From Chloroflexota bacterium (GTDB lineage Bacteria; Chloroflexota; Anaerolineae; Promineifilales; Promineifilaceae), in assembly GCA_018004935.1 (NCBI GenBank), contig JAGNBF010000080.1:1-36723 (forward strand): a stretch of DNA of 36,723 nucleotides. The letters are read 5' to 3'. Positions 10,101-17,205 of this stretch are shown in pieces; position 1 is the first letter of the stretch, and every line of letters starts with the position of its first letter. A program made the position numbers and the translations under genes. The notes below the pieces were generated by a model that searched no databases, was not told where the DNA came from, and was given only the letters and a program-made list of their open reading frames with translations.

Positions 10101-12195
10101 CGTCCTGGATCATGGGGTTCCCTTCCGTGTCCTCTCTCCTGTGGCCGATACAGATAGTGACAGCATCAGTGATGCGTTTGACAACTGTCTATTGATAGCC
10201 AACAATGATCAGGCCGACTTCGATGGAGATGGTCTGGGTGATGCCTGTGACATCAACGCCGATAATGACCCGTTGGTGGATGTTTTTGATGCCTTCCTTC
10301 AGAACACCACTGAATGGTTTGACCTGGATAATGATGGGACAGGTGACAACGCGGACAGTGACGCGGACAACGACACGATTGCCGATGAGAATGACAACTG
10401 CGCTGTGGAGGCGAATCCGGATCAGGCGGATTTCGACAATGATGGTTTTGGGAATGTTTGTGATGTGGATGATGACAACGATACGATTCCGGATAGTGCT
10501 GATGCCTTCCCGTTTGATCCCTCACGGTGGTCAGACGTGGATGGGGATGGGGTAGATGATGCGGTTGACAATTGTGCCTTTGTGGCTAACCCCGATCAGG
10601 CTGATTCTAACAACAATGGGATTGGTGATGTTTGTGATAACACCACACCCATCAACCATCTGCCCGTATTAGCCCCTATTGGCGATCAGAGCACCGCGGC
10701 CGCGTCCCTCCTCACTTTCACCGCCCTTGCCACCGATATAGACACCCCCACCCAAATCCTGAGCTTCTACCTGACGGATGCGCCACTGGGGGCCACCATC
10801 ACCACCGAAGGTCTCTTCACCTGGACACCCACCCTGGCCCAAGGCCCGGCCAGCTACCCCTTTGCCGTCTGCGTCACCGATGGGGTTGACCCGGTTTGTG
10901 AAACCATTACCATTACCGTGACCGTCAATACGGCCCCGGTCTTGAACCCCATCGGCAACCAGAGTGTGAATGAAGAGAGTAGTCTGGAGTTCGCGGCCGC
11001 GGCCGCGGATAACGACATACCAGCTAATACCTTAACCTTCGCCCTGGCTGGCGTCGTGCCCGTAGGAGCAACCATCACCTCAAACGGTGTTTTCACCTGG
11101 ACACCCGCCGAAGGGCAAGGTCCCGATAGCTACCCCATCACCGTTCAGGTCTGCGACAATGGCATACCTATGTTATGCAGTGAAGAAACAATAACCGTCA
11201 TGGTTTATGAGGTGAATATCGCCCCCGTGGCTAATCCTCAAACTGTCACCACAACAGAAAACACCCCCATCAACATTACCTTGAGTGGTAGTGATATGGA
11301 TATTCCAGCCAATACCCTGACCTTCTCCGTTATGAACGGCCCCACAAATGGTACGCTGAGTGGCACTGCTCCCTACCTGGTCTACACACCAGCCACAGGC
11401 TACATAGGGAACGATAGCTTTACCTTCAGAATCAACGATGGCACGGCCAATTCACCCATAGTAACAGTCAATCTCATTGTCACAACAGCCCTCACCTGCA
11501 ATGACTTACCCGTCACGATCATGGGAACCAATGCTTCCGAAATCATCCACGGCACCAACGGCAACGACGTAATCCTGGGGTTAGGAGGAAATGATCTCAT
11601 TGATGGGGGTAATGGTAACGATGTCATCTGTGGGGGCAATGGCAATGATTTACTAGACGGCGGTAATGGGAGCGATACGCTGATTGGTAGTTACGGCAAT
11701 GACTTCTTATACGGGGGTAATGGCAATGACACCCTGGACGGTGGTAGCGGCTCCGATCTACTGGGTGGGGGTAATGGGGACGACACCCTCATTGGTGGAG
11801 CAGGACTTGACATACTCGGTGGCGAGAATGGCAACGATACACTCGATGCCGGGGATGGTGACGATTTCCTTGATGGGGGCACCGGCAACGACATCATGAC
11901 AGCAGGCCCAGGGGCGGACAAAATGTATGGGGAGAATGGCAATGACACCCTGGACGGTGGTGATGGCAATGACCTGATCATCGGAGCCAATGGCAACGAC
12001 ATCCTGATTGGTGGCCTGGGGGCTGATAAACTGTATGGTGAAAATGGCAATGACCAGTTCCATGCCAGTCAGGCCAATAGTTGTGCCAGCGATGGCGCGG
12101 TTGACATTGTTGACGGCGGTAGTGGCACGGATACAGCCAAAGGTGTTCTGGCTGGCCCAGACACTGTTACAGGCGTAGAAGTTAAAAACTGCTAA
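4129..12195 (+). CDS. Giant secreted multidomain protein with C25-type peptidase, beta-helix and RTX repeats (2688 aa)
   Basis: An N-terminal signal peptide (about 1-32) ends near PLHAATF. Modules in order: CSLREA domain (about 33-75, ECTLRAAIQE) and parallel beta-helix to about 430; second CSLREA (about 517-555, GCSLRAAIQEAN) and beta-helix, ending in a choice-of-anchor-Q-like block (about 844-904). Next comes a PPC-like domain interrupted by 16 IAQLSD hexapeptides (1140-1235), then a gingipain-type C25 peptidase. Its likely catalytic residues are His1566 (NSHFDHF) and Cys1601 (SVGCHAGLN). Thrombospondin-type-3 Asp-rich repeats follow (about 2007-2170), then two putative Ig-like domains, a cadherin/tandem-95-like domain, and RTX GGxGxDxxx repeats (about 2467-2645). 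The TSP3 and RTX parts should bind calcium outside the cell. There is no obvious C-terminal sorting tag after the RTX block. The substrate is unknown, and peptidase activity is inferred from the two motifs. Confidence 0.95.
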   Translation: MSSKFRLLLTPFLALTLLTFLLLNPWSRPLHAATFTVNSTGDAVDVNAGNGVCETVTAGECTLRAAIQEVNALGGTDTINFSIPGAGVHTITPATGLPTISGPIVMDGTTQPGASCAAWPPTLLIELDGSGTGGASGLDLSAFAADGSTIRGLVINRFGNGINGAYTSNTTIECNFIGTDPTGTIALGNTSYGIELQQNSDNNVIGGPAETQRNLISGNGTYQMGFPNFSNNTTSPSGNLIQNNYIGTDVTGLNALGGGTFAAVYFGGANTNTIRDNLISGNTGYGIYISGDATRPSGNHIIQGNRMGVDNTGVGALGNGSPGVPFGIVIASSQNDLIGGTGPGEANIIANSFRVGVGIYTVSGADPQNVSVRGNSIYNNGEVGIDLFGVLGQNANDALDADSGPNNLQNYPVLTAATIAGNLTIDYSLDSAIANSAYPVTVDFYEADSAGSGEGQVYLGSDTLVGPGSDSVNLGNAAALGIIPGDPIVATATDANGNTSEFSSVVVAVGGSLNIVVDKIADGTDDTPGDGICSSGAVEGCSLRAAIQEANASPGVDTITLPAGTYTLSLAGVGENAAATGDLDISDDIILNGAGAGTTIIDANGLDRAFQVLAGVNLDLADVTVRGGSASPGGAVLVEGDLQATQVSLHNNEAPTTSSAGQGGAIYVSTGGVATITFSQFNNNSAYFGGGAVANSSTLAISIQDSTFTSNSSVLGGGAIYLNGLSATLSNNTFVSNSSDVGGAIHSNATAVFINNSTFVNNSATNSGAVDAREGLITINNSTFSDNTASSIGATLGDQPGIGGDLQVRNSIIASGNTNNCGGSVVDLGNNVSWPAGNNCPGTQANPLLDTLANNGGATETVALLLGSPAIGAGNNATCEATDQRGVARPQGANCDSGAYEFTSIAIDFNGLLAENGVSAINTLHSNYNTEGVNFDFYIPNYLAGDSPYLGSDQLRVETHPAGADTLVNFAVAVQSVSVNFVNIGIAPAVLTAYNELNNAADNLFAGIVVDQATSNANGVLAVSGSCIRSLQIEASGFDYIIDDLIFTPMVGPDSDSDGLVDQCDNSTRETSQTLQPGVPVEETAQSNQDAQWFRLDVTVPGSVISATLTSAFDYDLYLFAPRIDQEYGQLRDIGNLVTIAQLSDIAQLSDIAQLSDIAQLSDIARLYDLAQLADIAQLSDIAQLSDIAQLSDIAQLSDIAQLSDIAQLSDIAQLSDIAQLSDIAQLSDIAQLSDIGEAGGIETLAGISAHALPQTSEHIAVNVHELVGPWFLVVMPHDAAAIGQPFTLNSEALAPNEPLPIDTSVVPTFAPAPVSPTVETLILFNQSRLNQFYTGTDTVASADLINWLNVLAADSNVNGEVINLDSYPEIVAAYQNWDVNQDNPQSANYVARTIKALLYSLLPSYPDVKYIVIVGGDQVIPQRRIVDMTLVSNERTYYYYDNPMLAAAAKYRYYLTDDYYAASLPIAADGREIYIPQYGLGRLVESPGEIATMIDTFLSAPVLAPQNALVTGYDFLVDQANEVNTTLTGQGVPVDTLIDNAWTAQDFRDLAFDATAYDLISLNSHFDHFRFFPNDPTDVMATEFDETNNFDGRLIFSVGCHAGLNLFDNTTVLAFTGADFAQIFARHGATFIGNTGFGYGDGDLLAYSERLLLNFTENLGYNPVPGQNSTLPTTGEALMLAKQRYLNSLGNGGLTVYDEKVLAELTLYGLPMLKVNMPTQTSVVPGGDSVFTTTPPIAISGPSGANAWEQNLTFTYTPHTISDPVRNGTYYTVNGEESLLTTGNRPILPQTSVNFSSATEIARGVLMEGGSFTDNFYFDPVITQIITQEVSLSGEGVYLAQTLYPLSPVSINRFLTVDGVAQQRLVVMPAQFQSTDVTLASTGILRLYDNLDLVVYTASFTETDFISPNIWGVQTVENAGNFEFTVDLSDNDSGVHRVLVLYRDMTANSWTGVDLTYNPNSGLATGSVPVTGGTVEYFIQAVDQTGNVSLVLDHGVPFRVLSPVADTDSDSISDAFDNCLLIANNDQADFDGDGLGDACDINADNDPLVDVFDAFLQNTTEWFDLDNDGTGDNADSDADNDTIADENDNCAVEANPDQADFDNDGFGNVCDVDDDNDTIPDSADAFPFDPSRWSDVDGDGVDDAVDNCAFVANPDQADSNNNGIGDVCDNTTPINHLPVLAPIGDQSTAAASLLTFTALATDIDTPTQILSFYLTDAPLGATITTEGLFTWTPTLAQGPASYPFAVCVTDGVDPVCETITITVTVNTAPVLNPIGNQSVNEESSLEFAAAAADNDIPANTLTFALAGVVPVGATITSNGVFTWTPAEGQGPDSYPITVQVCDNGIPMLCSEETITVMVYEVNIAPVANPQTVTTTENTPINITLSGSDMDIPANTLTFSVMNGPTNGTLSGTAPYLVYTPATGYIGNDSFTFRINDGTANSPIVTVNLIVTTALTCNDLPVTIMGTNASEIIHGTNGNDVILGLGGNDLIDGGNGNDVICGGNGNDLLDGGNGSDTLIGSYGNDFLYGGNGNDTLDGGSGSDLLGGGNGDDTLIGGAGLDILGGENGNDTLDAGDGDDFLDGGTGNDIMTAGPGADKMYGENGNDTLDGGDGNDLIIGANGNDILIGGLGADKLYGENGNDQFHASQANSCASDGAVDIVDGGSGTDTAKGVLAGPDTVTGVEVKNC
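7546..7833 (+). repeat. 16 in-frame 18-bp repeats encoding IAQLSD
   Basis: Exactly 288 bp make sixteen hexapeptide units. Units 1-4 and 7-16 read IAQLSD; units 5 and 6 are IARLYD and LAQLAD. Third positions vary (ATT/ATC, GCC/GCT/GCG, CTG/CTA, AGC/AGT, GAT/GAC) while the peptide is constant, which points to selection on the protein sequence. The block lies between YDLYLFAPR and the WFLVVMPHD strand typical of the second half of a PPC domain. Confidence 0.97.
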
Positions 12196-12225
12196 GGGTT
12201 CGTAAAAATATAACTTCCCGGTTTA

Positions 12226-12257
12226 GACCTGACAGGTATTCGGAAACCTGTCAGGTC
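12226..12257. terminator. Perfect 12-bp hairpin downstream of the giant gene
   Basis: GACCTGACAGGT (12226-12237) and ACCTGTCAGGTC (12246-12257) flank an 8-nt loop. It begins 31 nt after the stop codon. No strong T-tract follows, so it may be a dispersed palindrome that stabilises or ends the transcript rather than a classical intrinsic terminator. Confidence 0.55.
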
Positions 12258-12308
12258 TTGACGGAACTTAATCTTTTACAAGCCCGGAGGGTTCGCTCAC
12301 AATTAGGC

Positions 12309-12355
12309 AACCGTTTGGTTCCCTCTCCCTGGGGAGAGAGTTAGGGGGAGGGTTG
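12309..12355 (-). repeat. C-rich dispersed hairpin element (partial)
   Basis: On the minus strand this reads CCCTCCCCCTAACTC followed by CTCCCCAGGGAGAGGGAACC, matching the C-rich half of the composite elements at 24313-24412 and 30880-30960. No long palindrome is attached. Confidence 0.65.
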
Positions 12356-12400
12356 TATCGTTACAACTTTCGGAGGGCTGAACGGTTACACAATGAGATC

Positions 12401-12430
12401 GGGTGGCACGGTCAGGAGACCGGCTACCAC
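12401..12430 (+). repeat. Dispersed hairpin with CGGTCAGGAGACCG core
   Basis: GGTGGC and CGGTC pair with GACCG and GCTACC around an AGGA loop. A second copy lies in opposite orientation at 34111-34139. Confidence 0.7.
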
Positions 12431-12473
12431 AAATCGCCAACTTAAAAACAAACGAATACGAATCGTTTTGGGG

Positions 12474-12512
12474 CGCATTACCTGGAAACGCCAGAAGTTT
12501 CCAGGTGATGCG
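12474..12512 (+). promoter_or_regulatory. Stable leader hairpin just upstream of the cyclase gene
   Basis: A 16-bp stem pairs 12474-12489 (CGCATTACCTGGAAAC) with 12497-12512 (GTTTCCAGGTGATGCG), with one T-G wobble and a 7-nt loop. It ends 23 nt before the ATG. A smaller inverted repeat, AAACGA-N7-TCGTTT, lies just upstream (about 12450-12468). An operator or translation-control role is possible but unproven. Confidence 0.5.
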
Positions 12513-12535
12513 TTTCACCGGATTGCCTGACAAAA

Positions 12536-15500
12536 ATGGAAACTGCAACTGATTACATCCCCATAGACCGCCGTCTGGCCCTGGCCGAAGGGCGCAATTT
12601 GCCGGAACGGACGCATGGCTCTGCCCTCTTTGCTGATATTTCTGGCTTTACCCCCCTCACCGAAATGTTGGCCCGGCAACTCGGCCCCCGACGGGGCGCA
12701 GAAGAGTTAACCCGGCAGTTAAATCGTGTGTATGATGCCCTGATCAATGATTTACACCGTTATGGGGGGAGTGTCATTGGCTTTAGTGGTGATGCCATAA
12801 CTTGCTGGTTAGATGGCGATGATGGGCAAAAGGGCGCGGCCGCGGCCTTCGCCATGCAGACAGCCATGCAACAATTTACCCATATCCGTTTCGGCACAGA
12901 AACAGTTTCCCTCGCCCTCAAAATAGCCGTCGTTGTTGGCCCTGTGCGCCGGTTTGTCATTGGCGACCCCAACTACCTCCTTATGGATGTCCTCGCCGGG
13001 GCCACCCTCAGCCGCCTGGCCGGGGCCGAACATCAGGCCAACAAAGGCGACATCATCCTGGATGAACAAATCGCTACCACCCTGGGCAACAACGTACACA
13101 TTCAAGAATGGCGCACCGATCATGAAAGTCATGAACAATATGCCGTAGTGACAGACCTTCAGGCAATCGTTCCTGAAAAACCCTGGCCGCCTCTCCCCCC
13201 CACCAGTCTACCCGACGATCAGGCCCGTGCTTGGTTATTGCCAACCGTTTACCGCCGTTTACAGGCGGCTAAGGGGGCATTCCTGGCCGAACTACGTTCA
13301 TCCTCAGCCCTGTTTATGCGTTTTGGGGGCATTGATTACGACGATGACGAAGAAGCACCCCAAAAACTAGACACCTTCATCAAACAAGTAGAGAAAATAT
13401 TAGCCCGTTACGAAGGCAGTTTGTTACAACTCACCATTGGCGATAAAGGGAGTTATCTCTACGCCTCAATGGGTGCCCCCATTGCCCACGAAGACAATGT
13501 TGACCGCAATTTACGTGTGGCCTGGGAATTACAAACCCTACCCGATCAATTACCTTTTATCGAACCAATGCAAATTGGTATCACCTATGGGCGCATGTAT
13601 GCAGGTGCCTACGGGGGGCAAGCCCGGCGCACCTATGGCGTGTTAGGAGATGCCGTGAATCTCTCCGCCCGCCTGATGCAAGCCGCCAAACCCGGTCAAA
13701 TCCTCGTCAGCGAATCAGCCTTCAGCAAAGCCAGTGACATCTTCCTATGGGAGACACTCCCAGCCATTCAGGTTAAGGGCAAAAGCGAACCCGTTGTACT
13801 CAACCGGTTGGTGGGCCTTAAAGCCAATCGCGCCCTGCAATCTCTGGATACTCTTTACCCCCACCCCCCCATTGGCCGAGAAGAAATTCTGACCCTCTTG
13901 AACAAAAAACTGGACGTGATGACGCAAGGCACTGGGCAAGTTATCCGGTTAGTCGGTGAAGCAGGGATGGGCAAAACTCATGTCATGGCCGAATTCAGTC
14001 GGATGGCTCGCACCAGAGGGTTTCGTCAGGCAATTGGCACCTGTCACAACCTCACCCGAAACAGCTTGTACCAACCCTGGCGCAATATTTTTTATGCCTT
14101 ACTCGACCTGGATGATGCCAACGAAATCAACGCCCTCAGCCAATTAACAACTTATATCGAGCAGGTACACCCACAGTGGCAATTACGTTTACCGTTGTTA
14201 GGTGATTTACTCGGCTTGCCGATCCCTGACAATCCCACCACCACCGCTTTTACCAGTGATCTACGCCAAAAAGCCCTTTTCTCCCTGTGCGTGGAAATGC
14301 TCCAAACCTGGACCCAGGATAAACCCCTCATTCTGGTTCTAGAAAATTCCCATTGGATGGATGAAGCCTCGGAAGCGTTGACTCAGGTTGTGGCACACCA
14401 GGTATTAGGAACCTCGTCGTTGATGATCCTGCTTTTGCACCGACCAGAGTTAGTAGGCAGTTCCTTACATTTGCCCGAATTAATCCGGCTCCCCTATTTC
14501 ACAGCCCTGGTATTGGATGAGATGCGTGACAACGACATGAACGCCTTCTTGACCCATCAATTAGGGCATCAGGCTTCCTCTCTACTTCTCGCCATCGTAC
14601 AAACCCTTGCGCAGGGGAATCCATTTTTTGCTCACGAATTGGTAAATGCTATGCGCCAGGGCAAGAAAATCGTGTTTGAGGATGCTGAGTGGGAAATTGC
14701 CCCCGAATTGGTGCGACGATTACAAAGTGCCGGTTTTGTGACCCAAGTAGAAGGGAAATGGCGGTTGAAACCCAATGTAGATCTGTCTACCGTAAAATTG
14801 GGTTTGCCCGATTCCATTCATGACCTGGTTCTCGCCCATTTAGATCGCCTGCCAGAGAGCCATAAATTGACCTTAAAGGTCAGCAGTATTTTGGGTTATT
14901 ACATTGATTTAGGGCTGGTTAGTGATGTACACCCAGAGAAGAAAGGTGTTGATCAGATTGAAGCGGAAGCGGCCTATATGGAGGCGGAAGAGGTTGTGCA
15001 CCAGGAAACCCCAGAGCGGAAGATTTATGCCTTTCGGCAACAAACAACGCAAGAGGTGGCTTATCAAACTCTGCTCCATGCCCAACGACAACAACTCCAT
15101 CGGGCGGTAGCCGAAACGTTGGTTGAACAACAACCAGAGGCAACGGTAGCCATTGCACATCATGCGTTTCTGGCCGAGTTATGGCCGGTAGCGCTTGCCT
15201 ATAACTTGTTGGCGGGTGAACGGGCCAAGAAGTTATATGCCAACCAGCAGGCGATTGCTTTTATGCAGAAGGCGTTACAAAGTGCCCAAACCTTGCCTGA
15301 TATAGAGACGGCTGAACCGTTAAAACAGATTCATTTGGCATTGGGCGAGTTATTGATAACGACGGGGCAATATGATACGGCGCATCAACATCTGGGCGTG
15401 GCGTTAGCATTGGCTCAGGCGCAACAAGATTGGGAGGCCGAGGCTACTTGTTACCGTTGGTATGGGCGTTCACACGAGCGGCGTGGGGAATACAGTCTGG

Positions 15501-16558
15501 CTTTAAGTTGGCTAAATAAGGGGTCGGCGATTCTGCATGGGCATGTTTCTAGCCAAGAGGCGGAAATATTGCTCATTGCGGGGTTGGTCAATTATCGTTT
15601 GGGGCATTTTGATGAGGCTTTGCAGTTATGTCAGAAGAGCCTGGTTGTGGGTGAGGTTTTAGATGATGCCGCCATTCGTGCTCGTACTTATAACTTGATG
15701 GGCATTGTGGAATTGCGCCAGGATAGCAAAGTGGCTATTGAGCGGTTTCAGCAATCGTTGGCGCAATATGAACAGTTACAGAATATCTATGGGCAAGCTA
15801 TTTCTCACAATCTCATTGCCAATGGACAATTTGCTCAGGGGCAGTGGATAAACGCGGAGGCTCATTATCGTCGCTCGTTGGATTTATTTACCCAGATTGG
15901 TGAGCTTTATAGTCAGGTGTTGGGGAACAATAATCTGGGGGGCATTGCCCTGAAGCAGGGGCGGTTGGATGCGGCTCTGGGGTATTATCAGCGGGCGATA
16001 CGGGTGTTGGAGCAAACGGGTGGATCGTTGTGGGTTTTGGGGGCGCTTCATCTGAATATGGGGCATGTTCATATTCGTATGCATGGGCTAGACAAGGCCG
16101 CGAGTGAACTAAAATTGGCGCAGGCTTATTTTGAGCAGGTGCAGTTGCGGGATTTGTTACCGGAGTTGTATGGTTTGTTGGCGGAGTTGGCGTGGTTGCA
16201 AGGGGATCTGGCCGCGGCCGCGAACCAGGGCCAACAAGCCGTAGACCTGGCGCGAGAACTTTCTATGCCCCGTGAAGAAGGGCATAACTTGCGAGTTCTG
16301 GGGGAAATTACCCGCGCCAGGGCACAGTTAGCGCAGGCAGAACAGCTTTTTCAGGAAAGTTATACGATACTCCACCAGGCGGGTGATGAGTATGAAAGTG
16401 GGCGCACTCAGCTTTCATTGGCCCAGTTGTATGGCGCTCAACAAAAATATGAACAAGCTGAAGCATTGTTGGCGTTATGTGAGCCTGTTTTTGAACGGCT
16501 GGACGCTCAGTTAGATCTGGCTTTGGTACAGTCAATCCGGCAATCGCTCATACCATAA
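12536..16558 (+). CDS. Soluble-adenylyl-cyclase-like protein: tandem class III cyclase domains, AAA ATPase, TPR repeats (1340 aa)
   Basis: Predicted to make cAMP (possibly cGMP) from the nucleoside triphosphate in the cytoplasm. The first cyclase domain (about 25-190) has metal-binding Asp34 (FADISGF) and Asp86 (FSGDAIT) but lacks the Asn-x3-Arg pair. The second (about 250-425) has Asn375 and Arg379 (GDAVNLSAR), but the first metal Asp position is not Asp (LFMRFGG). The two halves therefore look like one composite active site, as in ADCY10-type soluble cyclases. Next come an ATPase with Walker A GEAGMGKT (about 475) and an LVLENSHWMDE Walker B-like motif, and TPR repeats from about 880 to the end. 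No convincing Shine-Dalgarno precedes the ATG. The CNB-domain gene starts 24 bp downstream, so the two are probably co-transcribed. Confidence 0.93.
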   Translation: METATDYIPIDRRLALAEGRNLPERTHGSALFADISGFTPLTEMLARQLGPRRGAEELTRQLNRVYDALINDLHRYGGSVIGFSGDAITCWLDGDDGQKGAAAAFAMQTAMQQFTHIRFGTETVSLALKIAVVVGPVRRFVIGDPNYLLMDVLAGATLSRLAGAEHQANKGDIILDEQIATTLGNNVHIQEWRTDHESHEQYAVVTDLQAIVPEKPWPPLPPTSLPDDQARAWLLPTVYRRLQAAKGAFLAELRSSSALFMRFGGIDYDDDEEAPQKLDTFIKQVEKILARYEGSLLQLTIGDKGSYLYASMGAPIAHEDNVDRNLRVAWELQTLPDQLPFIEPMQIGITYGRMYAGAYGGQARRTYGVLGDAVNLSARLMQAAKPGQILVSESAFSKASDIFLWETLPAIQVKGKSEPVVLNRLVGLKANRALQSLDTLYPHPPIGREEILTLLNKKLDVMTQGTGQVIRLVGEAGMGKTHVMAEFSRMARTRGFRQAIGTCHNLTRNSLYQPWRNIFYALLDLDDANEINALSQLTTYIEQVHPQWQLRLPLLGDLLGLPIPDNPTTTAFTSDLRQKALFSLCVEMLQTWTQDKPLILVLENSHWMDEASEALTQVVAHQVLGTSSLMILLLHRPELVGSSLHLPELIRLPYFTALVLDEMRDNDMNAFLTHQLGHQASSLLLAIVQTLAQGNPFFAHELVNAMRQGKKIVFEDAEWEIAPELVRRLQSAGFVTQVEGKWRLKPNVDLSTVKLGLPDSIHDLVLAHLDRLPESHKLTLKVSSILGYYIDLGLVSDVHPEKKGVDQIEAEAAYMEAEEVVHQETPERKIYAFRQQTTQEVAYQTLLHAQRQQLHRAVAETLVEQQPEATVAIAHHAFLAELWPVALAYNLLAGERAKKLYANQQAIAFMQKALQSAQTLPDIETAEPLKQIHLALGELLITTGQYDTAHQHLGVALALAQAQQDWEAEATCYRWYGRSHERRGEYSLALSWLNKGSAILHGHVSSQEAEILLIAGLVNYRLGHFDEALQLCQKSLVVGEVLDDAAIRARTYNLMGIVELRQDSKVAIERFQQSLAQYEQLQNIYGQAISHNLIANGQFAQGQWINAEAHYRRSLDLFTQIGELYSQVLGNNNLGGIALKQGRLDAALGYYQRAIRVLEQTGGSLWVLGALHLNMGHVHIRMHGLDKAASELKLAQAYFEQVQLRDLLPELYGLLAELAWLQGDLAAAANQGQQAVDLARELSMPREEGHNLRVLGEITRARAQLAQAEQLFQESYTILHQAGDEYESGRTQLSLAQLYGAQQKYEQAEALLALCEPVFERLDAQLDLALVQSIRQSLIP

Positions 16559-16582
16559 CCCTGCTCAAACGAAGAGAGAGAT

Positions 16583-17068
16583 ATGAGTTTTCAATCATTC
16601 TTTAATTACCCTTCACATTCTACGAGTAATCAGCCCGAGGATTTGCTCTTTTTGCCCTTTTGGAACGAAACCCAGTGGGGCAAACTGCTTGGCTACACGG
16701 CCAATCTCCGCTTTCGTCTTGGTGATACCATCATCAAATTAGGTGATACGGATAGCGCTATTTACATCATTACGGAGGGGCAGGTGGAAATCCTGGTACC
16801 GTACCAGGGAGGGCAACAGGTACGGCGCACACAACTCCGGGAGGCGGGTTCAGTTATTGGCGAACAGGCGTTTATTGACGGTAAACCCCGTTCTGCCACG
16901 GTGCGTGCAGTCGCTGATGGCTCAATGGTACGCCTTAATCGTAATGCGTTTGAAGTATTTGCCGCCCGCGAACCTGAATTAGCCCGTGATGTTTTATTCG
17001 ATTTAGCACGTCTTCTCTCGATTAAACTCCGTCAAGCTAATCAGTTTATCTCCAATTGGGTTAAATGA
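16583..17068 (+). CDS. Stand-alone cyclic-nucleotide-binding (CNB/CAP-fold) protein, 161 aa
   Basis: A single CNB domain of about 130 residues with no DNA-binding helix-turn-helix. The phosphate-binding cassette is intact: VIGEQAFIDGKPRSATV, with Glu94 for the ribose and Arg103 for the cyclic phosphate. A GAGAGAG Shine-Dalgarno-like stretch lies just before the ATG. It follows the cyclase by 24 bp and precedes the redox membrane protein by 137 bp, so a cAMP sensor acting on a neighbouring protein is the simplest reading. Without an output domain it must act through a partner. Confidence 0.92.
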   Translation: MSFQSFFNYPSHSTSNQPEDLLFLPFWNETQWGKLLGYTANLRFRLGDTIIKLGDTDSAIYIITEGQVEILVPYQGGQQVRRTQLREAGSVIGEQAFIDGKPRSATVRAVADGSMVRLNRNAFEVFAAREPELARDVLFDLARLLSIKLRQANQFISNWVK

Positions 17069-17072
17069 GATT

Positions 17073-17190
17073 GGTATATTGGTATATTGGTATATTGGTG
17101 TATTAGTGTATTGGTTGATGATAAATTGGTGCATTGGCGTACTGAATAATAACCAATACACCCATACACTAATCCACTAATCCACCAATC
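17073..17190. repeat. Imperfect ATTGGTGTATTGG repeat block with inverted halves
   Basis: The left half is tandem TATATTGG/TGTATTGG-type octamers (about 17073-17115). The right half is the inverted form, AACCAATACACC with ACTAATCC units (about 17150-17190), and a poly-C run follows. A second copy of this element type lies at 29876-29942. The block fills most of the gap before the redox gene, so it may set the leader structure of that transcript. Confidence 0.8.
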
Positions 17191-17205
17191 CCCCCCCCCT
17201 TGCCT

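Noticed and set aside
10205-10555. Plus-strand frame rich in Met/Thr/Arg inside the giant gene
   Set aside because: An out-of-frame reading of the TSP3 Asp-rich repeats with no independent support.
11691-12063. Minus-strand open frames opposite the RTX repeats
   Set aside because: They are repetitive shadows of the Gly/Asp/Asn-rich plus-strand gene and have no ribosome-binding site.
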